Positions 35,874-45,012 of a stretch of 64,000 bases of DNA are shown here, one piece after another. Every line of letters starts with the position of its first letter. Within the stretch, counting starts at the first letter, position 1. This stretch comes from Streptomyces cynarae (GTDB taxonomy: Bacteria > Actinomycetota > Actinomycetes > Streptomycetales > Streptomycetaceae), in the NCBI RefSeq assembly GCF_025642135.1, contig NZ_CP106793.1, positions 5,982,001 to 6,046,000 of the forward strand. The letters are read 5' to 3'. A model generated the notes under the pieces. The model was given only the letters and a program-made list of their open reading frames with translations. It was not told the origin of the DNA and did not search any database. Position numbers and translations under genes: made by a program.

Positions 35874-37987
35874 CGTGTGGGTGACCCTCCGATCTGCGGT
35901 GAGGACGGTCGCAGGACGGTCAGCACGTGCGCGGGGCTGTCGCCCGGCGTCAGACGTACGTAGTTGGCCCTGCCCCAGTGATAGATGACACCGGTGAGCT
36001 CATCGCGCACCGGTACGGTCTCGTGCCAGTCGAGGCCGAGCCGCGGCATGTCCAACGAGACCGTCGCCTCCTGGGTGTGGTGAGGGTCGAGGTTCACGAC
36101 CACCAGAACCGTGTTCGAACCCGAACGCTTGGAGTAGACGATCACCGCGTCCTTGTCGGCGTGGTGGAAGTGCAGGTCACGCAGCTGCCGCAGTGCCGGA
36201 CTGTTCCGGCGGACCTCGTTCAGCCTGGCGATCAGGGGGGCGATGCTGCGGCCCTCGCGCTCGGCGGCTTCCCAGTCCCGGGGCCTGAGTTGGTACTTCT
36301 CCGAGTCCAGATACTCCTCACTGCCCTCCCGCAGCGGCACGTTCTCACACAACTCGTACCCCGAGTACACCCCCCACGTCGGCGACAGCGTCGCCGCCAG
36401 CACCGCCCGCACCTCGAACGCGGGCCGCCCCCCGTGCTGCAGATACGCATGCAGGATGTCCGGAGTGTTCACGAAGAAGTTCGGCCGCATGTACGCCGCC
36501 GCCTCCCCCGACAACTCACTCAGATACTCCGTCAGCTCCTGCTTCGAATTCCGCCACGTGAAATACGTGTAGGACTGCTGGAACCCCACCTTGGCCAGCG
36601 TGTGCATCATCGCCGGCCGCGTGAACGCCTCCGCCAGGAAGATCACATCCGGATCCGTGGCATTGACGTCCCCGATCACCCGCTCCCAGAACACCACCGG
36701 CTTGGTGTGCGGATTGTCCACCCGGAAGATCCGCACCCCATGCCCCATCCAGAACCGCAGCACCCGCAGCGTCTCCGCCACCAACCCGTCCATGTCCGCA
36801 TCGAAATGGACCGGATAGATGTCCTGGTACTTCTTCGGCGGATTCTCCGCATACGCGATCGACCCGTCCGGACGATGCCGGAACCACTCCGGATGCTTGT
36901 CCACCCACGGATGATCCGGCGAACACTGCAACGCGAAATCCAGGGCCACCTCCAGCCCCACCTCCCGCGCCCGCCCCACGAACCAGTCGAAATCCTCGAT
37001 CGAGCCCAGATCCGGATGCACCGCGTCATGACCGCCCTCCGGCGACCCGATCGCCCACGGCACCCCCACATCCCCCGGCCCCGCCGACAGAGAATTGTTG
37101 GGCCCCTTGCGGAACGTCGTCCCGATCGGATGGATCGGCGGCAGATACACCACATCGAAACCCATCCCCGCGATCACCGGCAGCCGCCGCGCCGCCGTAC
37201 GGAACGTCCCGTGCGGCCGCTCCGAAGTCCCCTCCGAACGCGGGAAGAACTCGTACCACGACCCGAACAACGCCCGCTCCCGCTCCACCACCAACGGCAA
37301 CGCATCAGAAGACGTCACCAGTTCACGCAGCGGATACCGCGCCAAGACCGCATCCACCTCGGGAGTCAGCGCAGCCGCGAGACGGGAGGCGGCCGGGCGG
37401 CCGGTGTCGCGCAGGGCACAGGCCGCGGCCGGCAGCACGCCCTGTCCGTCCTCGCCTTCGGGGACGCCGGTGGCCGCGCGTTCGTACAGTCGTGCGCCCT
37501 CCTCCAGGACGAGCTCGGTGTCCATCCCCGCCGGGATCTTGATCCCCGCGTGGTGGCGCCAGGTGCTGACCGGATCGCTCCACGCCTCCACGGCGTAGGT
37601 CCAGCGGCCCTCACTCGGAAGGGAGACGGTGGCGCCCCAGCGGTCGGTGCCGGGGGCCAGTTCACGCATCGGTGTCCAGGGTCCCCGGCGGCCTTCGGCG
37701 TCGGTGAGGACGACGTTCGCGGCGACGGCGTCGTGGCCCTCGCGGAAGACCGTCGCGGAGATCTCGAACTCCTCGCCGACCACGGCCTTGGCCGGGCGCC
37801 GGCCGCCGAGGACGAGGGGGCGTACGTCGAGGACGGGGATGCGTCCGAGGACGGGGCCGGTGTCCGGCGCCGGGCTCGGCCCCGCGTCCGAGGCGGGTTT
37901 CCGCTGGGCGGGGGGACCGGCGTCGGTGTGTCGTGCGGGGATGGTGCCAGGTGCCGGGGGTGCCGGCGAGTGGTGCGTCGGGGGCAT
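35870..37987 (-). CDS. glgE: Alpha-1,4-glucan:maltose-1-phosphate maltosyltransferase
   Basis: Encodes 705 residues from ATG 37987, preceded by AGGAG. GlgE extends alpha-1,4-glucan with maltosyl units from maltose 1-phosphate. The order is an N-terminal domain (about 45-150), a helical insert, and the GH13_3 barrel with nucleophile Asp424 in [12 protein letters not shown] and acid/base Glu453 in IFLAEAFT, 29 residues apart as in the S. coelicolor enzyme. The first 40 residues are Pro/Ala-rich and probably disordered. The middle of the gene, roughly 36260-37370, uses GAT, CAT, TAT and G-ending codons far more than the flanks, suggesting a mosaic. First gene of the glgE-treS-mak-glgB operon. 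Confidence 0.95.
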
Positions 37988-38099
37988 GACCGCTCCTGTC
38001 CGCGTCAACATGTCCGGGCGGATGGGGTGTCGGAAGGTGGGCCGGCGGGGTTACCGGAGGAGCCTTCCCGCAGTACGGGTGGGCATTCCGGCACTTTGT

Positions 38100-38128
38100 T
38101 AACTACTCACGCGTATGTCTACGCTCAA
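38100..38128 (-). promoter_or_regulatory. Likely glgE operon promoter
   Basis: On the minus strand TTGAGC (38128-38123), a 17-bp spacer and TAGTTA (38105-38100) fit a vegetative promoter, giving a leader of about 105 nt before the glgE ATG. The -10 box runs into GTTAAC, a small palindrome that could be part of an operator. Confidence 0.55.
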
Positions 38129-38156
38129 GACCGGCCGCATTCAGTACAGCCAAGAG

Positions 38157-38192
38157 GACCGGCCCCGCCCGTGACAAGGGGCGAGGCCGGTC
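38157..38192 (-). terminator. Terminator between the S8 protease gene and glgE
   Basis: GACCGGCCCCGCCC (38157-38170) and GGGGCGAGGCCGGTC (38178-38192) form a stem with one mismatch. It lies 29 bp beyond the protease stop and isolates it from glgE on the same strand. Confidence 0.8.
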
Positions 38193-38220
38193 AGAGTACG
38201 CGTGTCCGGTTAACCGGGGG

Positions 38221-39423
38221 TCAAGGATTGTCGACCTGGAGCAGCTTGTCGGGCGACCCGATCCCCGCTCCCTTGATCTTCCCGGAGACCGCCCGCCGTA
38301 CGAGGGCCTGGCTCACCTCCGCCGGGGTGGCCCTGGGATGGCGGGCCAGATAGAGGGAGGCGGCGCCTGCGACGTGCGGTGTCGCCATCGAAGTGCCGGA
38401 GAGCGTGGCGGTGCCGGTGTCGCTCGCGTTCGAGTCCGAGGTGATCGCCACGCCGGGGGCGAACAGGTCCAGGCTCGGACCCCAGTTGGAGAAGCTCGCC
38501 CGGGCGTCCTTGCGGTCGCTGGCGCCGACCGTGATGGCCTGATCGACCCGGGCCGGGGAGTACAGGCCGGCCGCGAGCCCGTCGTTGCCGGCGGCGACCG
38601 CGTAGGTGACGCCGGAGGCGATGGAGTTGCGCACGGCCGCGTCCAGCTGGGCGTTCGCGTAGCCGCCCAGGCTCAGGTTGGCCACCGCGGGCTTCCTCGC
38701 GTGCTTGGTCACCCAGTCGATGCCCGCGATGACCTGCGCGGTGGTGCCCGCGCCGTTGTCGTCGAGGACGCGCACGGCGACGACCTCGGCCTGTTTGGCC
38801 ACCCCGTACGTGGTGCCCGCGATGGTGCCGGCCACGTGCGTGCCGTGTCCGTTGCCGTCCTGGGCGCTCGCGTCGTTGTCGACGAAGTCCCAGCCGTAGC
38901 TCGCCCGGCCGCCGAAGTCCTTGTGCGAGATGCGGATGCCGGTGTCGATGACGTACGCCGTCACGCCCGCTCCCGCGGGTTCGGGCCAGGTGTAGCCCTT
39001 GTCGAGCGGCAGGTTCGGCTGGTCGATCCGGTCCAGGCCCCATGAGGGCGGGTTCTTCTGGTAGTGGTCGAGTGCGACCCGGGTGTCCTGGACGACCGAG
39101 GCCACGCGGGAGTCAGCCGCGAGACGCCGGGCCTGCCGCTCGTCGACGGTCACCGCGTAGCCGTTGAGCGCGCTGCCGTAGGTCTGGCTGATTCTCGCCC
39201 CGTACTTCTCGGCGATGCCCTTGCCGGAGGTCGACAGGGCCTCCGTTCCCCCCTTGAGCGTCACGATGTAGCTGCCGCTGACGGCGCCGGGAGCACCGGC
39301 GCCGAGGACGGTTCCTTCCGGGGCGGCCTGCGCGGGCTGTGCGACGGCCGCGAGTGCCGCGACCGTGGCGATGGTGGTCAGACCGCCCGCCCAGCGCAGA
39401 CGCGCCTTTCTCATCCGTGCCAT
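38221..39423 (-). CDS. Secreted subtilisin-like serine protease (S8)
   Basis: Encodes 400 residues. A signal peptide (about 1-33, ending AQPAQAA) is followed by an I9-type propeptide (about 48-120, SYIVTLKGG to VASVVQDTRV) and the catalytic domain with Asp in YVIDTGIR, His in GNGHGTHVAGT, the oxyanion Asn region AVAAGNDG and Ser in GTSMATPHVAG. It resembles actinobacterial alkaline serine proteases. Start ATG 39423 follows GGGAGGGG. Expected to be exported by Sec or Tat and self-processed, contributing to extracellular protein degradation. Confidence 0.93.
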   Translation of the reverse strand: MARMRKARLRWAGGLTTIATVAALAAVAQPAQAAPEGTVLGAGAPGAVSGSYIVTLKGGTEALSTSGKGIAEKYGARISQTYGSALNGYAVTVDERQARRLAADSRVASVVQDTRVALDHYQKNPPSWGLDRIDQPNLPLDKGYTWPEPAGAGVTAYVIDTGIRISHKDFGGRASYGWDFVDNDASAQDGNGHGTHVAGTIAGTTYGVAKQAEVVAVRVLDDNGAGTTAQVIAGIDWVTKHARKPAVANLSLGGYANAQLDAAVRNSIASGVTYAVAAGNDGLAAGLYSPARVDQAITVGASDRKDARASFSNWGPSLDLFAPGVAITSDSNASDTGTATLSGTSMATPHVAGAASLYLARHPRATPAEVSQALVRRAVSGKIKGAGIGSPDKLLQVDNP

Positions 39424-39832
39424 GACTCGAGTTCCCCTCCCAACTCGACGCGATCCGGCCGCAGTTCGCGAGCGGTGCGCCGCCTGAAGCCTCTCGTGCG
39501 GGGGCGAACCGCCACAAGGTCGCTATGCGTGGGGAATCGGCCATATCGGGGGATGGCGGATGTGTAAAAGTTGCGTTGTTTTTCGGTCCGCTCGGGTGGA
39601 GGGCTACGGGTCCGCGTCGCAGCCGGGTCCGGCGCCACCAGCCCGTCCGGCCCATGGGGACGAGGCCGTTCAGGCCGATCGGGGGTACGGGGGGCGGAGC
39701 CTCCCGCGACGGCCGCCGCACTCCCGGGTGCCTACGAACCCGGCGGTAACCCGCACAGCCGCCGTCGCCCCCGCGGGGGAGCGCAGCGTACCGTCGGAGG
39801 CGCTACGTACGTCCTCCGTGAAGGTGGAATTC
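39424..39832. other. Divergent promoter gap between S8 protease and glgP
   Basis: About 409 bp between divergent starts. It has one less GC-rich stretch near 39565-39585 (AAAAGTTGCG) which may mark the protease promoter. I found no convincing palindrome, RNA or small gene here. Confidence 0.4.
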
Positions 39833-42457
39833 GTGAAGGCCATCCGCAGGTTCACCGTACGTCCCGTCCTCCCCGAACCCCTCCAGCCGCTGAGCGACCT
39901 GGCGCGCAATCTGCGCTGGTCGTGGCATGCGGAGACCCGCGACCTCTTCCAGTCCGTCGACCCCGAGCGGTGGGCCGCCTCGGGTGGTGACCCGGTGCGG
40001 CTGCTGGGGAGCGTGCCACCCGCCCGGCTCGCCGAACTGGCCGAGGACCGCCGCTTCCTGCGCCGCCTCACCGCGGCCGCCGACGATCTGCACGACTACG
40101 TCACCGGGGAGCGCTGGTACCAGTCCCAGGACCGGTCCTCCGGCCTCCCCGCCGCCATCGCCTACTTCTCGCCCGAGTTCGGCATCACGGCCGCGCTGCC
40201 CCAGTACTCGGGCGGGCTCGGCATCCTCGCCGGGGACCATCTGAAGGCGGCCAGCGACCTCGGCGTCCCGCTGATCGGCGTGGGCCTGCTGTACCGGCAC
40301 GGCTACTTCCGGCAGACGCTCTCCCGCGACGGCTGGCAGCAGGAGCACTACCCGGTGCTCGACCCGCACGAGCTGCCGCTCACGCCGCTGAGCGAGCCGG
40401 ACGGCACCCACGCCCGGGTCTCCCTCGGCCTGCCCGGCGGCCGTCGTCTGAAGGCCCGTGTCTGGCTCGCCCAGGTGGGCCGGGTACCGCTGCTGATGCT
40501 CGACTCGGACGTGGAGGAGAACGACTTCGGCGAGCGGGGCGTCACCGACCGGCTGTACGGCGGCGGCAGCGAGCACCGGCTGCTCCAGGAGATGCTGCTC
40601 GGCATCGGCGGGGTGCGCGCCGTGCGCACGTACTGCCGGCTGACCGGGCACCCCGAGCCGGAGGTGTTCCACACCAACGAGGGGCACGCGGGCTTCCTCG
40701 GACTGGAGCGGATCGCGGAACTGTGCGAGGACGGCCTCGACTTCGACTCCGCCCTGGAAGCGGTGCGCGCCGGCACGGTCTTCACCACCCACACCCCCGT
40801 CCCGGCCGGTATCGACCGCTTCGACCGGGAGCTGGTGGCCCGCCACTTCGGCCCGGACGCCGAGCTGCCGGGCATCGACGTGGAACGGATCCTGCGGCTC
40901 GGCATGGAGACCTACCCGGGCGGCGAACCGAACCTGTTCAACATGGCCGTGATGGGCCTCCGTCTCGGCCAGCGCGCCAACGGGGTGTCCCTCCTCCACG
41001 GCAACGTCAGCCGGGAGATGTTCTCGGGTCTGTGGCCGGGCTTCGACGCCGACGAGGTGCCGATCACGTCCGTGACGAACGGCGTGCACGCGCCGACCTG
41101 GGTGGCACCGGAGGTGTTCCGGCTCGGCGTGCGGCAGATCGGCGCCGAGCGCACCGAGGACGCCATGACGGAGGGCGGGCGCGAGCGCTGGGACGCGATC
41201 GCGGAGATCCCCGACCAGGACATCTGGGACCTGCGCCGGGTGCTGCGCGAGCAGTTGGTCCTCGAGGTCCGGGAGCGGCTGTACGCGTCCTGGCGGCAGC
41301 GTGGCGCCGGAACGGCGGAGCTGGGCTGGATCGACGGCGTCCTCGATCCGGACGTCCTGACGATCGGCTTCGCGCGCCGCGTTCCGTCGTACAAGCGTCT
41401 GACGCTGATGCTGCGCGACCCCGACCGCCTGATGGAACTGCTGCTGCACCCCGAACACCCGATCCAGATCGTGGTGGCCGGAAAGGCCCACCCCGCCGAC
41501 GACGGCGGAAAGCGCCTCATCCAGGAGCTGGTCCGGTTCGCGGACGACCCACGCGTACGCCACCGCATCGTGTTCCTCCCCGACTACGGCATGGCGATGG
41601 CGCAGAAGCTCTACCCGGGCTGTGACGTGTGGCTGAACAACCCGCTGCGCCCGCTGGAGGCGTGCGGGACGAGCGGGATGAAGGCGGCGCTCAACGGCTG
41701 CCTCAACCTGTCGGTGCTCGACGGCTGGTGGGACGAATGGTTCCAGCCGGACTTCGGCTGGGCGATCCCCACCGCCGACGGCGCGGGCACGGACGAGGAC
41801 CGGCGCGACGACCTCGAGGCGGCGGCGCTGTACGAGCTGCTGGAACAGCGGGTGGCGCCGCGCTTCTACGAGCGGGGCCAGGGCGGGCTGCCGGACCGCT
41901 GGATCGAGATGGTCCGCCAGACCCTCATGCACCTGGGCCCGAAGGTGCTGGCGGGCCGGATGGTCCGGGAGTACGTGGGGCGCCTGTACACCCCGGCGGC
42001 CCACGCGCACCGGTCGATGACACCTCAGGCGGCGCGGGAGCTGGCGGGCTGGAAGGCGCGTGTGCGCTCCGCCTGGCCGTCGGTCACGGTCGACCACGTC
42101 GAGACGTCGGCCACGACTCAGACGGCGGAACTGGGCACGACGCTGGTGCTCCGCGTCCGGGTCGGCCTCGGCGAGCTGGCGCCGGACGACGTGGAGGTGC
42201 AGGCGGTGGCGGGCCGTGTGGACATGGAGGACCGCCTGGAGGACGCGACACCGGTGCCGCTGAAACCGGCGGGCGGCCCGGATGCCGAAGGCCGCTGGCT
42301 GTACGAGGGACCCCTGTCCCTGGACCGCACGGGACCGTTCGGCTACACGGTCCGGATCCTGCCGTCGCACCGGCTGCTGGCGTCGAGCGCGGAGCTGGGG
42401 CTGGTGACGGTGCCGTCGGAGGACGTGGTGGGAGCGGCGGGGGTGCTGATGCGGTAG
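39833..42457 (+). CDS. glgP: Alpha-glucan (glycogen) phosphorylase
   Basis: Encodes 874 residues from GTG 39833 (VKAIRRFTVRP), with AAGGTGG upstream; a GTG at 39818 in the same frame is possible. It removes glucose 1-phosphate from the non-reducing ends of alpha-1,4-glucan. This is the shorter actinobacterial/archaeal branch with N-terminal LPEPLQPLSDLARNLRWSW. The active site is marked by YSGGLGILAGDHLK near the start, HTNEGHAGF and the PLP Lys in CGTSGMKAALNG. It faces away from the glgE operon but is placed to degrade its product. Confidence 0.93.
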   Translation: MKAIRRFTVRPVLPEPLQPLSDLARNLRWSWHAETRDLFQSVDPERWAASGGDPVRLLGSVPPARLAELAEDRRFLRRLTAAADDLHDYVTGERWYQSQDRSSGLPAAIAYFSPEFGITAALPQYSGGLGILAGDHLKAASDLGVPLIGVGLLYRHGYFRQTLSRDGWQQEHYPVLDPHELPLTPLSEPDGTHARVSLGLPGGRRLKARVWLAQVGRVPLLMLDSDVEENDFGERGVTDRLYGGGSEHRLLQEMLLGIGGVRAVRTYCRLTGHPEPEVFHTNEGHAGFLGLERIAELCEDGLDFDSALEAVRAGTVFTTHTPVPAGIDRFDRELVARHFGPDAELPGIDVERILRLGMETYPGGEPNLFNMAVMGLRLGQRANGVSLLHGNVSREMFSGLWPGFDADEVPITSVTNGVHAPTWVAPEVFRLGVRQIGAERTEDAMTEGGRERWDAIAEIPDQDIWDLRRVLREQLVLEVRERLYASWRQRGAGTAELGWIDGVLDPDVLTIGFARRVPSYKRLTLMLRDPDRLMELLLHPEHPIQIVVAGKAHPADDGGKRLIQELVRFADDPRVRHRIVFLPDYGMAMAQKLYPGCDVWLNNPLRPLEACGTSGMKAALNGCLNLSVLDGWWDEWFQPDFGWAIPTADGAGTDEDRRDDLEAAALYELLEQRVAPRFYERGQGGLPDRWIEMVRQTLMHLGPKVLAGRMVREYVGRLYTPAAHAHRSMTPQAARELAGWKARVRSAWPSVTVDHVETSATTQTAELGTTLVLRVRVGLGELAPDDVEVQAVAGRVDMEDRLEDATPVPLKPAGGPDAEGRWLYEGPLSLDRTGPFGYTVRILPSHRLLASSAELGLVTVPSEDVVGAAGVLMR

Positions 42458-42503
42458 GGGCCCGTCCAAGGGAGCGCCGAACAGGCAGGTCGTGGGCCGG
42501 CGA

Positions 42504-42541
42504 CCGTGCGGCTGCGCAGAACCGACTGCGCGGCCGCACGG
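42504..42541. terminator. Hairpin terminator between glgP and the DUF1990 gene
   Basis: CCGTGCGGC-T-GCGCA (42504-42518) pairs with TGCGC-G-GCCGCACGG (42527-42541) with a single T/G opposition. It sits between convergent genes and can serve both. Confidence 0.8.
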
Positions 42542-42542
42542 T

Positions 42543-43049
42543 TCACTCGTCCGGATCCCCGCACAGCCTCCGCAGGACGACCCCGCACCGTCGTGCATAG
42601 GCGTGCTGGAACCCCCGTGCGGCCGGTCCGCCCGCCCTCGTGTACCATCTGGCCGGCCGGCTGAAGGCCGTGATCGTCAGCCAGACCGTGCCGTCGCCCG
42701 TGCGGTCCACCACGAAGGACTCCTCGCCGCACTCCGGGTGGCCCGGCAGCGTGCCGTACGCCCAGCCGGCGCGGCGGGACTCCTCGAGCGTCCAGACCAC
42801 GCGGCACGGGGCCTTGATCATGCCGGCCAGGGTGATGGTGACGTCCACCCCCGGCGCCGCCCTGTCCCCGGTGACCGAGACTCCGACGCCCATCGCCCGG
42901 TGCAGCTGCCAGGTCAGGACAGCCTCGGAGGCCCTGTGGAACACCTGTTCGCCCTCGCCGATGCGAGCACGGACGTGCAGGGGGCGGAAGCCCTCGGGGC
43001 AGTGGCCGGGCTCGCGGGTGGCGCCGACATCCTCGTAGGTGAAGGACAT
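42543..43049 (-). CDS. DUF1990 family protein
   Basis: Encodes 168 residues. The start MSFTYEDVGATR, the segment FRPLHVRARIGEGEQVFHRASEAVLTWQLHR and the later WTLEES.R.GWAYGTLPGHPE are characteristic of DUF1990, a lipocalin/START-like fold of unknown function found in plants and actinobacteria. It has no signal peptide. Convergent with glgP and followed upstream by the first M4 protease on the same strand. Confidence 0.85.
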   Translation of the reverse strand: MSFTYEDVGATREPGHCPEGFRPLHVRARIGEGEQVFHRASEAVLTWQLHRAMGVGVSVTGDRAAPGVDVTITLAGMIKAPCRVVWTLEESRRAGWAYGTLPGHPECGEESFVVDRTGDGTVWLTITAFSRPARWYTRAGGPAARGFQHAYARRCGVVLRRLCGDPDE

Positions 43050-43062
43050 GCGCCCAGCCTAG

Positions 43063-43099
43063 GGCGGCCCCCGGCGCGACCTTCCCGCCGGGGGCCGCC
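43063..43099 (-). terminator. Terminator after the first M4 protease gene
   Basis: GGCGGCCCCCGGC (43063-43075) pairs perfectly with GCCGGGGGCCGCC (43087-43099) around 11 nt, 14 bp beyond the protease stop. Confidence 0.85.
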
Positions 43100-43112
43100 G
43101 TGTCGGCGTGCG

Positions 43113-44771
43113 CTAGTTCACGTTGACCGCGGACCAGGCCGACGCCACCGCGTTGTACTCGGTGCTGCCGGAGCCGTAGAGGGCGGACGCCGCGTTCAGG
43201 GTCGCCGTGCGGGCGCCCTTGTAGTTCGTCGTCGACGTCATGTACGTGGTCAGCGCCTTGTACCAGATCTGCAGCGCCTTGGCGCGGCCGATGCCGGTGA
43301 CCGTGGAGCCGTTGTACGTCGGCGAGTTGTAGCTGACGCCGTTGATCGTCTTGGCGCCGCTGCCCTCCGACAGGAGGTAGAAGAAGTGGTTGGCGACACC
43401 GGACGAGTAGTGCACGTCCTTGCTGCCGACGCCGGAGGACCAGTAGTCGGCGGAGCCGCCGTCCTTGCTGGGCTTGTCCATGTAGCGCAGCGGGGTGCCG
43501 TCGCCGTTGATGTTGATCTTCTCGCCGATGAGGTAGTCACCCGGGTCGGAGGCGTTGTTGGCGTAGAACTCCACGCCGGTGCCGAAGATGTCCGAGGTCG
43601 CCTCGTTCAGACCGCCGGACTCGCCGCTGTAGTTGAGCCCCGCGGTGTTGGAAGTGACGCCGTGGCTCATCTCGTGGCCCGCAACGTCCAGCGAAGTGAG
43701 TGGGTGGGTGTTCCCGGAGCCGTCGCCGTAGGTCATGCAGAAGCAGCTGTCGTCCCAGAACGCGTTCACGTACGCGTTGCCGTAGTGGACGCGGGAGTAG
43801 GCGGCCTTGCCGTCGTTCTTGATGCCGCTGCGGCCGAAGGTGCTCTTGTAGAAGTCCCAGGTCACCTGGGCGCCGTAGGCGGCGTCGGCGGCGGCCGTCT
43901 GGTCCGTGGACGAGCTGGAGGCCGTCCCCGTGCCCCACACGTCGTCCGAGTCGGTGAACAGGGTGCCCGTGGACGAGCTGCTGCTGTGCTTGAGGTTGTA
44001 CGTCTTGTGGCCGCCCCGCGTGGTGTCGTACAGCTGGTAGGTCGACCCGGACAGGGTGGTGTTCAGGGTGACCGTGCCGGAGTACAGGCTCTTGCCGGTG
44101 CCGGTCTCGATGCCCTGGTACTCGTACAGCTTCTTGCCGGTGGCCGCGTCGGTGATAACGTGCAGCTGGTTCGGGGTGCCGTCGTCCTGGAGGCCGCCGA
44201 CGACCGTCTCGTAGGCGAGGACCGGCTTGCCGCTGCCCGCCCAGATCACCTTGCGGGGCGCGCTGTCGGCGGCGGTCTTGTCCGAGCCCGCGGCCTTCGC
44301 GACGGTCAGCGCCTGCTTCTCGGCCTTGGCGGCGGCGATCTGCGGCTTGAGCGAGGCCACCTTGATGGCCGCGCCGCTCGCTCTGGTCACGCCCTCGGTC
44401 CTGCCGGACTTCGAGTGGACGACGAGGTCGCCGCCGAGGACCGGAAGGCCGGCGTAGGTACGCTCGTAGCGGGTGTGGACCGTGCCGTCGACGTCCTTGA
44501 CAACGTCCTTGACGACCAGCTTCTCCTGGACGCCGAGGCCTATCTGACGCGCCGTCTCGGTGGCGTTCTCCTCGGCCTTCGCGATGAGCGAGGTGCGGGC
44601 CGCGGCGGACAGGTAGGTCGGGGCGGCGGCGAGGGGCGCCTGGCCGGCGGAGGCGGCCTGGGTCTGGGCCGAGGCGTTCGCGGTCAGGCCCGTGGTGAGG
44701 AGGGCTCCGGCGGCGACGGCGGTGGCGATGGCCAGCGTGGTGCGCTGGTGACGCGCGTAGCGGGGAGTCAC
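43113..44771 (-). CDS. Secreted neutral zinc metalloprotease, M4 (thermolysin) family
   Basis: Encodes 552 residues from GTG 44771 with AAGGAG 7 bp before it. Signal peptide about 1-35 (AIATAVAAGALLTTG to ANASA). A propeptide with FTP/PepSY regions (about 50-200) acts as chaperone and inhibitor. The mature domain has HEMSH with a downstream Glu in GGLNEATSD, and a Cys pair in SCFCMTYGDG. The end (about 505-552) is the helical M4 C-terminal domain; there is no P-domain, unlike its neighbour. The two proteases are recent paralogues: a 249-bp stretch (43446-43694) differs from the other gene at one base only. Confidence 0.94.
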   Translation of the reverse strand: MTPRYARHQRTTLAIATAVAAGALLTTGLTANASAQTQAASAGQAPLAAAPTYLSAAARTSLIAKAEENATETARQIGLGVQEKLVVKDVVKDVDGTVHTRYERTYAGLPVLGGDLVVHSKSGRTEGVTRASGAAIKVASLKPQIAAAKAEKQALTVAKAAGSDKTAADSAPRKVIWAGSGKPVLAYETVVGGLQDDGTPNQLHVITDAATGKKLYEYQGIETGTGKSLYSGTVTLNTTLSGSTYQLYDTTRGGHKTYNLKHSSSSSTGTLFTDSDDVWGTGTASSSSTDQTAAADAAYGAQVTWDFYKSTFGRSGIKNDGKAAYSRVHYGNAYVNAFWDDSCFCMTYGDGSGNTHPLTSLDVAGHEMSHGVTSNTAGLNYSGESGGLNEATSDIFGTGVEFYANNASDPGDYLIGEKININGDGTPLRYMDKPSKDGGSADYWSSGVGSKDVHYSSGVANHFFYLLSEGSGAKTINGVSYNSPTYNGSTVTGIGRAKALQIWYKALTTYMTSTTNYKGARTATLNAASALYGSGSTEYNAVASAWSAVNVN

Positions 44772-44857
44772 ACAAGCTCCTTCTGTGGGGGATTCCGGTC
44801 GGCGTGGGGTTACCGGCCGGATCGGTTGTGAAGTTGCGGTGCATGTGCGGCAGCTGT

Positions 44858-44910
44858 GGAAGCGTGCCACGCGGTCGCGTACATGTCAGGACTTCGAAGT
44901 GATGTTGGCC
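44858..44910 (-). promoter_or_regulatory. Promoter module shared with the second M4 gene (copy 1)
   Basis: On the minus strand GGCCAAC (44910-44904), 13 bp, CCTGACA (44890-44884), 17 bp, CACGCTTCC (44866-44858). Exactly the same three blocks with the same spacings occur upstream of the other M4 gene (47283-47231), while the bases between differ. CTGACA resembles a -35 box. Confidence 0.65.
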
Positions 44911-44953
44911 GAAAGTCGACTCGCAGGTGAACGTTGCGGGCATGTAAACGGGT

Positions 44954-44984
44954 CCGTCCCCGAGGTGGCCCACCTCGGGGACGG
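44954..44984 (-). terminator. 31-bp perfect palindrome, terminator of the second M4 gene
   Basis: CCGTCCCCGAGGTGG and CCACCTCGGGGACGG flank a single central C. It lies about 28 bp beyond the stop of the P-domain protease. Confidence 0.85.
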
Positions 44985-45012
44985 TGCCCTGTCCGCGCTG
45001 CTCGGGGGCGGT

